From NCBI GenBank assembly GCA_902493755.1, contig CABURF010000036.1, positions 1-8,316 on the forward strand: a stretch of 8,316 nucleotides of DNA. Direction: 5' to 3'. The position numbers and the translations under genes were made by a program. This document shows positions 1 to 5,685 of the stretch, piece after piece; position 1 is the stretch's first letter, and each line of letters starts with the position of its first letter. The notes beneath the pieces are model-generated. The model was given only the letters and a program-made list of their open reading frames with translations. It was not told the origin of the DNA and did not search any database. The DNA comes from an uncultured Coriobacteriia bacterium. Its GTDB lineage: Bacteria > Actinomycetota > Coriobacteriia > Coriobacteriales > QAMH01.

Positions 1-552
1 GCCTACATGGATGCCCTCAATGCCGCCGCTTGCGATGATGACGTCAACGAAGCGTACAGGCGCTGCATGGATGCGATGCGTGGGCTCCCCATCGACAAGC
101 CAGCCAATCCCATTCGCATCGGTATCGTCGGTGAGCTCTTCACCGCATTCGACGAACGCTCCAACCTCGGGCTCGACGAAAAGCTGCTGAACATGCACAC
201 GGAAATTCATCGATATCTCAATCTCACCCATCGCTTCATCCACTACAACGAACCTAACTTGCGCGTGAGCGCGGGCGAGTACGTGTTCTACGACATGGGC
301 CCGACCTCGACCATGACCATCGTCACCGCACGACGTTATGCCGAGCGCGGCTTCGACGGTATCGTTCACGCAAAGTCGGCTGGATGCACGCCCGAGATTG
401 ACTGCGAACCCGTGCTCCAGCGTATCAGTTCGGATTACCGCATCCCCACCCTCTATCTCACCTATGATGCCCAGACGAGCGACACGGGCCTGGACACACG
501 TCTCGAAGCGTTTTATGACATGCTCGCCATGAAGAAGGAGTCCCACTCATGA
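1..552 (+). CDS. 2-hydroxyacyl-CoA dehydratase D-component-like protein, C-terminal part (5' truncated)
   Basis: The frame is open from base 1, so the true start lies upstream; 183 residues are visible. They look like the C-terminal half of the HgdB/D-component family, including the larger COG3580/COG3581-like 'activase-associated' proteins. After a short helical stretch comes a Rossmann-like strand (RIGIVGELFTAFD), then an alternating alpha/beta region, then a segment with SAGCTPE and, near the end, TRLEAFYDML. In this family a Gly-Cys-x-Pro-Glu cysteine helps hold an iron-sulfur cluster and the Thr-Arg-Leu-Glu-Ala-Phe motif closes the domain. Such proteins receive one high-energy electron from an ATP-driven activase and dehydrate a 2-hydroxyacyl-CoA, but several subfamilies have no known substrate. 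The stop overlaps the ATG of the activase gene (ATGA at 549-552), which implies translational coupling and a functional pair. Family assignment is fairly secure; the substrate cannot be told from this fragment. Confidence 0.8.
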   Translation, partial: AYMDALNAAACDDDVNEAYRRCMDAMRGLPIDKPANPIRIGIVGELFTAFDERSNLGLDEKLLNMHTEIHRYLNLTHRFIHYNEPNLRVSAGEYVFYDMGPTSTMTIVTARRYAERGFDGIVHAKSAGCTPEIDCEPVLQRISSDYRIPTLYLTYDAQTSDTGLDTRLEAFYDMLAMKKESHS

Positions 553-1529
553 ACTGCAACATCGGAATCGATATCGGCTCCATTTCCACGAAGGGCGTCA
601 TCATCGACGACAACCACAATATAATTGCCCGTTCCTACCTTTGGACGGAAGGCGATCCAGCCGGCGCTGCCAAGCGCGTCATCGCCGAGCTTCGTAACCA
701 AATTGACGAGGATGATGCACGCATCGTCAGCGCGGGCACCACGGGCAGCGCACGCCGCCTCGTAGGTTCGATGCTCGGTGCCTCCGTCGTCAAAAATGAA
801 ATCACGGCTCATGCGGTAGGAACCACGCACCTGCATCCGGATGTGCGCACCATCTTCGAAATTGGCGGCCAAGACTCCAAGATCATCATCATTTCCGATG
901 GCATAGCTGTTGATTACGCAATGAACACGCTGTGCGCCGCCGGCACTGGCTCCTTCCTCTCAAGTCAGGCGCATCGCCTCGGCGTGGAAGTCGAGGAATT
1001 CGGCGAGATTGCGCTCACCTCCAAAAAGCCAGCCAACATAGCCGCGCGCTGTACGGTGTTTGCCGAAAGCGACCTCGTTCATAAAATCCAGGTGGGCTAT
1101 TCGCGTGAGGACATCATCGCCGGTCTCTGCCATGCCGTTGCCTCGAACTATCTCAACAACGTGGGCAAGGGCAAAAAGATCGAAGGACCTGCTGTCTTCC
1201 AGGGTGGCGTGAGCAAGAACGTCGGTGTCGTTCGCGCCTTCGAAGAGCTTTTGGACATGCCCGTGATCGTCGACCCAGACGGACACCTCATGGGAGCTTA
1301 TGGCGTTGCCCTGCTCGCCGCCGATGCTGGTCCTGTCGCCGCAACGGACGAGGGACCCTTCACCAGCGGGAGCTTCGACTTCGAAGCCGCGCTCGACTTC
1401 GAGTTCATCACCCGTGAGATCGAATGTGGACATTGTGCCAACCATTGTGAAATCATTTGCGTGTATCGTGATAACGAGCTTATAGACTCTTGGGGCAATC
1501 GCTGCGAACGTGGCGCAATCGCGAAGTAG
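549..1529 (+). CDS. Acyl-CoA dehydratase activase (BadF/HgdC-type ATPase) with Cys-rich tail
   Basis: A 326-residue ASKHA-fold ATPase that reduces its partner dehydratase in an ATP-dependent way. Visible motifs in order: phosphate-1 loop GIDIGSISTKG (residues 6-16), EIGGQDSK (104-111), CAAGTGSF (129-136), ARCTVFAESD (166-175), GGVSKN (219-224) and the adenosine-region HLMGAYG (246-252). Cys129 and Cys168 match the two cysteines that, in the HgdC family, bridge one [4Fe-4S] cluster between two subunits of the homodimer. Classical activators are about 260 residues. This one continues for about 65 more, ending in five cysteines (293, 296, 300, 304, 319) in a pattern resembling the linker found in large fused activases. 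The ATG at 549 overlaps the stop of the upstream dehydratase-like gene. Cytoplasmic. Function as an activase is well supported; the pathway is unknown. Confidence 0.9.
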   Translation: MNCNIGIDIGSISTKGVIIDDNHNIIARSYLWTEGDPAGAAKRVIAELRNQIDEDDARIVSAGTTGSARRLVGSMLGASVVKNEITAHAVGTTHLHPDVRTIFEIGGQDSKIIIISDGIAVDYAMNTLCAAGTGSFLSSQAHRLGVEVEEFGEIALTSKKPANIAARCTVFAESDLVHKIQVGYSREDIIAGLCHAVASNYLNNVGKGKKIEGPAVFQGGVSKNVGVVRAFEELLDMPVIVDPDGHLMGAYGVALLAADAGPVAATDEGPFTSGSFDFEAALDFEFITREIECGHCANHCEIICVYRDNELIDSWGNRCERGAIAK

Positions 1530-1533
1530 GCAC

Positions 1534-2883
1534 ATGGACAATCGCCGCACATATGCGATGTTCGCCATCGTCACTCTGACGGCGGCGCTTGGTGCGCTCA
1601 CGCAGACCTCGATGAACTCCATGCTCTCTGGCGTTCAGGAGAGCTTCGGCACGCCCGAGAGCATCAGTCAGTGGCTCACCACCATCTACATGCTCGTCAT
1701 CGGCGTCACCGTACCGCTCGTGACGCACCTTGCCCGACGTTACTCGGTGCGCACGCTCATCTTCGTGGCCCTGGCGTTCATGCTTGTCGGCGCCGTCATC
1801 GCCGCCTTCTCGCCGAACTTCGGCATATTGCTCTTCGCACGCGTGCTTCAGGCGGTCAGCGCGGGCATCATGCTGCCCGTCATGCAGACCATAGCGATGA
1901 CGCGCTTTCCGCCCGGCCAAAACGCGACGGCCATGGGCATCGCCGGCATCGCGCTCGGCTTCGCACCCAACATCGGCCCGCTCTTCGGCGGTCTGCTCGT
2001 GGACTCGTGGGGATGGCGCAGCTTCTTCTGGATCCTCTCGGGCATCATCGTCGTGTTGGCACTCGCGACACTCGCCTTCGTGCGCAAGCGCGAACACCAG
2101 ATGCACGATGCGCACCTTGACTACCTCTCTGCGCTTCTCTCGACTGTTGGCTTTGGCTGCGTGCTCCTTTCCTTCTCCACCGCCGCGTACCGCCCGGTAA
2201 CAGACCCCGCCATCTGGACGGGTCTCGTGGTGGGCATCGTCTGCGTGTCGTGGTTCGTCCTGCGCCAGCGTCGCATCAAGCACCCGCTCATTCACATGTC
2301 CATCTTCAAATCGCATACCTATGTGGTGAGTTTCATCGCACAGAACCTGCTCAACGCATCGTTCATGGGCATCACGCTTATCCTGCCGCTTTTCATCGTG
2401 AACGTGGCGCAGATGACGCCTGTCGATGCGGGCCTCGTCTTCCTTCCCACCACCATACTTGCAGCGGTCTTTAACCCGCTTGCCGGCATATTGAGCGACA
2501 AGATCGGTCCGCGCCCCGTCATCGTGGTCTCCGCCTTTCTGCTGGTCGCCGGCAGTGGTGCCATGGCCTTCATCAGCGCCGATACGCCCTTTTGGCTCAT
2601 CACGGCATTGCAGGTCGTGCGCGGCATCGGCGTAAGCTCGATTATCGGACCCCTCAACTCCTGGGGTATGCACAAGCTGCCCGTCGAGAACATGATCGAC
2701 GGCTCGGCCTTCTTCACAACCGTGCGCCAGGCATGTGCCTCGTTTGGCACAGCGCTCATGATGTTGCTCATCTCGGTAGTAGGCGGCGCACTCGGCTACA
2801 ACCTGGCGCTCGGACTGTCTGCCCTCTTTGCCGTAGGCGTGCTCGTTTGCTCCGTCTTCTTCGTACGCGACCTCAAGTCATAA
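1534..2883 (+). CDS. MFS transporter, DHA2 (EmrB/QacA-type) multidrug or metabolite exporter
   Basis: A 449-residue, very hydrophobic integral membrane protein. The N-terminal half has hallmarks of the drug:H+ antiporter-2 group: SQWLTTIYML (residues 45-54) entering the second helix, a degenerate loop 2-3 motif (THLARRYSVRTL, 64-75), the helix-4 motif with Arg103 and Gln106 (FARVLQAVSAG), and the antiporter motif C (GIALGFAPNIGPLFGG, 138-153). Helices continue to the C-terminus, with probably 14 in total. I chose ATG 1534, 4 nt after the activase stop and behind a weak AGTAGG. An in-frame GTG at 1510 would overlap the activase by 20 nt, has no visible ribosome site and adds eight polar residues. 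Being co-transcribed with the dehydratase-like pair, it may export a product or inhibitor of that pathway, but this is inference; the substrate cannot be read from the sequence. Confidence 0.88.
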   Translation: MDNRRTYAMFAIVTLTAALGALTQTSMNSMLSGVQESFGTPESISQWLTTIYMLVIGVTVPLVTHLARRYSVRTLIFVALAFMLVGAVIAAFSPNFGILLFARVLQAVSAGIMLPVMQTIAMTRFPPGQNATAMGIAGIALGFAPNIGPLFGGLLVDSWGWRSFFWILSGIIVVLALATLAFVRKREHQMHDAHLDYLSALLSTVGFGCVLLSFSTAAYRPVTDPAIWTGLVVGIVCVSWFVLRQRRIKHPLIHMSIFKSHTYVVSFIAQNLLNASFMGITLILPLFIVNVAQMTPVDAGLVFLPTTILAAVFNPLAGILSDKIGPRPVIVVSAFLLVAGSGAMAFISADTPFWLITALQVVRGIGVSSIIGPLNSWGMHKLPVENMIDGSAFFTTVRQACASFGTALMMLLISVVGGALGYNLALGLSALFAVGVLVCSVFFVRDLKS

Positions 2884-2895
2884 AATGAGATGCGG

Positions 2896-2930
2896 ACCAG
2901 GCAAGAGTGCTCCGGCGGGTTTTGTCTGGT
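2896..2930 (+). other. Stem-loop in gap between MFS gene and HTH gene
   Basis: ACCAGGCAAGA (2896-2906) can pair with TTTTGTCTGGT (2920-2930), giving 11 bp including two G-U pairs around a 13-nt loop. No T-run follows, so it is not a canonical terminator. It lies 12 nt upstream of the ribosome site of the next gene and could be an mRNA leader or processing structure, or chance. Confidence 0.25.
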
Positions 2931-2952
2931 ATCAAATCGCCTGAGGAGGGCC

Positions 2953-3564
2953 ATGTTTCGACGCAGAGAACGCAAAGCCGAGCTGCTTGGCAAGATAAGA
3001 CACTATATCGCCGATGTGTATGTCGACGACCAACCTCCTGCAGCGCAACTTGCGAGCATGTCGCAGCCAGCGATGGCACCCCAAGCCACGATGGCCAGCG
3101 TCACGGTCGAGACGACTGACGACACCTTCGCGGATTCCCTCGAAATCACCGGCGCATTCGATACCGTCACACCTGGCGCCCTTGACAATGCAATGCCCCC
3201 AGGACTGGCCGAGCGTCTCTCCCGCCTCGACGAGTCGTTTGCCCAGACAGTGCTGCGTCTCATCGACGAGCGGGGTCTGCGCGATGTCACGGTATACAAG
3301 CGCGCGAATATGAGCCGCCAGCTTTTTGCGAAGATTCGCAGAGACGACAATTACCGCCCCACCAAGAAGACGGCTTGCGCGCTGGCCTTCGCGTTGCGGC
3401 TCCCCTACGAAGATGCCCTTGCCCTGCTCTCCCGTGCCGGCTTCACACTTTCCCACAGCTCCAAGTTCGACATCATCGTCGAGTACTGCCTCCTCAACAG
3501 CATCTACGACATCAACCAGGTGAACATGGTGCTTTACGAGTTCGACCAGCAGCTTCTAGGGTAA
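2953..3564 (+). CDS. Small HTH-like (XRE-like C-terminal domain) protein of the vWA-linked family
   Basis: A 203-residue soluble protein. It has a short basic amphipathic N-terminal helix (MFRRRERKAELLGKIRHYIA), a low-complexity Ala/Met/Thr/Pro linker (about 28-85), then a conserved C-terminal region. That region holds LDESFAQTVLRLIDERG (92-108), a Lambda-repressor-like helical bundle with YKRANMSRQLFAKIRR (115-130) and PTKKTACALAFALRL (136-150), and a tail LSHSSKFDIIVEY (166-178) ending in FDQQLLG. I recall the same C-terminal module in Firmicutes proteins beside vWA genes and fused to macro domains; its biochemical role is, to my knowledge, not established, and DNA binding is only suggested by the fold. 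The start at ATG 2953 is preceded by GAGGAGG (2943-2949), with only 3 nt between. The ATG at 2890 has no ribosome site and adds non-conserved residues. The vWA gene lies 97 nt downstream. Confidence 0.75.
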   Translation: MFRRRERKAELLGKIRHYIADVYVDDQPPAAQLASMSQPAMAPQATMASVTVETTDDTFADSLEITGAFDTVTPGALDNAMPPGLAERLSRLDESFAQTVLRLIDERGLRDVTVYKRANMSRQLFAKIRRDDNYRPTKKTACALAFALRLPYEDALALLSRAGFTLSHSSKFDIIVEYCLLNSIYDINQVNMVLYEFDQQLLG

Positions 3565-3628
3565 GCCCATTCGCTCTGTGCGATGTCCCCTCGTGGTTTA
3601 CCTATGCGCTGTCGCCACGGCGTAGAGT

Positions 3629-3656
3629 CTTCTTCGTCAAACGCCAACGAAGGAGG
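3629..3656 (+). promoter_or_regulatory. Ribosome binding site of vWA gene inside a possible hairpin
   Basis: The strong site AAGGAGG (3650-3656) stands 5 nt before ATG 3662 and decides the start. The upstream CTTCTTCGT (3629-3637) can pair with ACGAAGGAG (3647-3655) in a 9-bp stem (one G-U) with a 9-nt loop. In that state most of the Shine-Dalgarno would be hidden. Pairing is seen in the sequence; regulation is inference. Confidence 0.4.
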
Positions 3657-3661
3657 CAGCC

Positions 3662-4072
3662 ATGAAGATGAGAGACTATACCGAGCTTGTGTTCATCCTT
3701 GATCGCAGCGGCTCGATGGGTGGGTTGGAGAGAGACACCATCGGCGGATTCAATTCCGTGCTATGCAAAAACAAGGAGCAGGAGGGCGATGCCGTCGTCT
3801 CGACAGTCCTTTTTGACGACCGCATCGAAGTGATTTGTGACCGCAAGCCCATCGAAGATGTCGCGCCCATCACGGACAAGGAGTACTACGTGCGCGGGTG
3901 CACGGCCCTGCTCGATGCGGTGGGCGGTGCCATTCAGCACGTGAGCAAGGTGCAGAAAACGCTGCCCAAGCATCATCGAGCAAAGAACGTCCTCTTCGTC
4001 ATCACGACCGATGGCTACGAGAACGCGAGTCAGAAATTCACGTATCCGCAAGCTCATCGAGAAGAAGCGTAA
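3662..4072 (+). CDS. vWA (MIDAS) domain protein, N-terminal fragment of a frameshifted gene
   Basis: This frame encodes 136 residues that start as a typical von Willebrand factor A domain: ELVFILDRSGSMGG (residues 8-21) gives the DxSxS metal site (Asp14, Ser16, Ser18), GCTALLDA (79-86) supplies the MIDAS threonine Thr81, and FVITTDGYENAS (112-123) supplies the aspartate Asp117. All MIDAS ligands are therefore intact. After FTY (residues 126-128) the frame runs into ten residues unlike the family and stops at 4070-4072. The expected continuation is found in another frame up to 4298, so the gene is split. vWA proteins of this short cytosolic type bind Mg2+ and usually act as protein-interaction partners; no signal peptide or membrane helix is present. 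The strong AAGGAGG supports ATG 3662. Its neighbour, the HTH-like protein upstream, is a recurrent partner in my recollection. Whether a functional product is made is unclear. Confidence 0.75.
   Translation: MKMRDYTELVFILDRSGSMGGLERDTIGGFNSVLCKNKEQEGDAVVSTVLFDDRIEVICDRKPIEDVAPITDKEYYVRGCTALLDAVGGAIQHVSKVQKTLPKHHRAKNVLFVITTDGYENASQKFTYPQAHREEA
4043..4055 (+). other. Frameshift junction in the vWA gene
   Basis: Codon TAT (4043-4045, Tyr128) is the last that fits the family in the first frame; CGC AAG CTC (4047-4055, Arg-Lys-Leu) is where the family resumes in the other frame. Homologues as I recall them have about three residues (x-x-Val) between Tyr and the Lys/Arg-rich helix. Only one base is left here, so the defect looks like an 8-nt loss rather than a single-base slip. 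Confidence 0.65.
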
Positions 4073-4298
4073 GAAGGGCTGGGAATTCGTCTTCATGGGT
4101 GCGAACATCGATGCCGCTGCCGAAGCAGCCCGCATCGGGATTTCCGCGGACCGCGCAGCCACGTATCATGCCGACGAAATCGGTACCCAGGCCGTCTATG
4201 CATCGATGGCGAGCGCCTGCTGCCAGCTTCGCTCGGATGTGGGCATTACGGGTTCGTGGAAGCTCGAGATCGAGGAAGACATGGCCAGCAGGGCGTAA
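4047..4298 (+). pseudogene. vWA domain protein, out-of-frame C-terminal remainder
   Basis: The frame entered at 4047 encodes RKLIEKKRKKGWEFVFMGAN followed by IDAAAEAARIGISADRA, which is the normal last third of the same vWA fold: the final beta strand, the helix after it and a short acidic tail. It ends at TAA 4296-4298. An ATG exists at 4011 in this frame, but the residues it would add are shadow sequence of the first frame and no ribosome site precedes it, so independent translation is unlikely. Together with 3662-4072 this would give a vWA protein of about 210 residues once the missing bases are restored. Codon use is the same as in the neighbours and the segment shows no decay, so the lesion is either recent or a sequencing/assembly error. 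Confidence 0.7.
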
Positions 4299-4302
4299 TG
4301 GC

Positions 4303-4339
4303 AAACTGGGACAAATGACCTGTCCATTTGTCCCAGTTT
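4303..4339 (+). repeat. Palindromic repeat, copy 1 (hairpin, possible terminator)
   Basis: A perfect 15-bp stem (AAACTGGGACAAATG at 4303-4317 with CATTTGTCCCAGTTT at 4325-4339) closes a 7-nt loop ACCTGTC. It begins 5 nt after the vWA stop and ends in TTTT, so it can work as an intrinsic terminator between the vWA gene and the antiporter promoter. Its 29-nt core (4307-4335) recurs exactly, reverse-complemented, at 6853-6881. This suggests a dispersed REP-like element rather than an ordinary unique terminator. Confidence 0.8.
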
Positions 4340-4406
4340 TGCACCGCTACTCACTGACAACGAAAGACCCGCTCTAAGAACTATCTCATTTTGCCATATG
4401 TGGCGC

Positions 4407-4437
4407 TGCTATAATCACCCTCGATCGTACCGTCGAG
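4407..4437 (+). promoter_or_regulatory. Extended -10 promoter and leader of antiporter/channel operon
   Basis: TGCTATAAT (4407-4415) is a perfect extended -10 element. A TTGCCA at 4391-4396 resembles a -35 box but is only 13 nt away, too close for normal use, so the TGn extension probably carries the activity. Transcription would begin near 4422, giving a leader of about 34 nt before the TTG start. The sequences CTCGA (4420-4424) and TCGAG (4433-4437) could form a small leader hairpin. Confidence 0.6.
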
Positions 4438-4455
4438 CCATAGGGAGCGCTCACC

Positions 4456-5685
4456 TTGGAAGCAGACCTTGTATCGCTATTCTGCATAGTCGTGGTCGCG
4501 CTCCTCGCCCCGATTCTCTCGGCTCTCGTCCCCAACCGGATGGTCCCCGAAACCGTCCTTCTTCTCATCGCGGGCATGCTAATCGGCCCCCACGTGTTTG
4601 CCATTGCGCAGCCCGATGCGGCAATCACGCTTGTCTCCGACCTCGGCCTCGGGTTCCTGTTCCTCCTCGCAGGCTATGAGATAAACCCGCAGGAATTGAC
4701 GGGCAAGCAGGGTCGTCATGGACTGTTTACTTGGTTTGTTACCCTGGCCATTGCGATGGTAATCTGCATCGCCACCCCTGACTTCCAATCGAACCAAATC
4801 GGATGGCTCGCCGCCGCCATCGCCCTCACCACCACGGCGTTTGGCACGCTCGTTCCCATCCTGCACGAGCGTGGCCTCGTGGGCACGCGCATCGGCAAAT
4901 CCATCTTCGCATACGGAACCTGGGGCGAGATTGGCCCGATCATCGTCATCGCCCTCATCCTGTCAACGCACAAGACCTGGGTGACCTTGGCGATCCTTGC
5001 CGCATTTGCGTTGATTGCCGTTGCTGCGGCGCTGATTCCCAAGCGTATCTGGGAAAACGGTATGCATCTTCCCAGGTTCTTCGAAAGAAACCGGGATACA
5101 AATGCCCAGATTACCGTTCGCTCCGTCATGGTGCTGCTTGTCGGTCTCGTCATGGTGTCGGCCCTGTTTGACCTCGACATCGTGCTCGGCGCCTTCGCCG
5201 CGGGCTTCGTGCTGCGCTTCCTGCTTCCCGGTGGCGACCGGGGACTCGAGCATAAGCTCAACGGCATCGGCTACGGATTCTTCATTCCCCTGTTCTTCGT
5301 CGTGAGCGGCATGGCCATCAACCCCATGGCCGTGGCCGAATATCCATTGCTGCTTGTCTTGTTCATCGTCGCGCTGCTGGCCGTGCGCGCATTGCCCATA
5401 TACGTCGCCTTGCGCATTTCGCCCGAAACGCGCGACATGGACGGTCATAGCCGTGCGACGGTTGCACTCTACTGCACGACGGCTCTCCCTCTCATCGTCG
5501 CCATCACGAATATCGCAACAGGCGCAGGCGCAATGTCCGCGGATATTGCCTCGCTTCTCGTCGCTGCCGGAGGGCTCACCGTCTTCCTCATGCCGCTCCT
5601 TGCCTCGTTTGCGCTCAAGCGCATCAAAGGTCCAGCGCCAGATGAGCCGGGAGAGGATGCCACACCTCGAAAGGACGACATATGA
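4456..5685 (+). CDS. Cation/proton antiporter, CPA2 (Kef-type) family, TTG start
   Basis: A 409-residue polytopic membrane protein with about 12 helices. Family features in order: PETVLLLIAGMLIGP (residues 31-45), the re-entrant/acidic helix LGLGFLFLLAGYEINP (63-78), the Thr-rich helix ALTTTAFGTLVPILHERG (123-140), GTWGEIGPII (154-163), LGAFAAGFVLRF (244-255), and FIPLFFVVSGMAINP (276-290). These proteins exchange K+ or Na+ for H+. At the site where many CPA2 members have Asp-Asp or Gln-Asp, this protein has Gly157-Glu158, a variant I also recall from actinobacterial members. No RCK/TrkA-N regulatory domain follows; the C-terminus is a short acidic tail. TTG 4456 is chosen because GGGAG (4443-4447) lies 8 nt upstream and the first helix begins at once. 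The stop overlaps the K+ channel start, indicating a joint ion-homeostasis operon. Confidence 0.87.
   Translation: MEADLVSLFCIVVVALLAPILSALVPNRMVPETVLLLIAGMLIGPHVFAIAQPDAAITLVSDLGLGFLFLLAGYEINPQELTGKQGRHGLFTWFVTLAIAMVICIATPDFQSNQIGWLAAAIALTTTAFGTLVPILHERGLVGTRIGKSIFAYGTWGEIGPIIVIALILSTHKTWVTLAILAAFALIAVAAALIPKRIWENGMHLPRFFERNRDTNAQITVRSVMVLLVGLVMVSALFDLDIVLGAFAAGFVLRFLLPGGDRGLEHKLNGIGYGFFIPLFFVVSGMAINPMAVAEYPLLLVLFIVALLAVRALPIYVALRISPETRDMDGHSRATVALYCTTALPLIVAITNIATGAGAMSADIASLLVAAGGLTVFLMPLLASFALKRIKGPAPDEPGEDATPRKDDI

Noticed and set aside
1510..1533. GTG 1510 as the MFS start
   Set aside because: It overlaps the activase by 20 nt, lacks a ribosome site, and adds residues read in the shadow frame of the activase end.
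960..1622. A 220-codon minus-strand frame opposite the activase
   Set aside because: It spans the activase/MFS junction antisense and has no recognisable motif; the plus-strand genes fully explain the region.
1480..2673. A 397-codon open frame on the minus strand opposite the MFS gene
   Set aside because: It is exactly antisense to a well-supported transporter, its product is an Arg/His/Glu/Asp-rich low-complexity string typical of GC-rich shadow frames, and no ribosome site is seen.
3662..4298. Programmed ribosomal frameshifting in the vWA gene
   Set aside because: No slippery run or following pseudoknot is visible at 4043-4050, and about three conserved residues appear to be missing, which fits a deletion rather than recoding.
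4391..4415. TTGCCA as the -35 box of the antiporter promoter
   Set aside because: The 13-nt spacing to TATAAT is too short; the extended -10 TGC is the better explanation.
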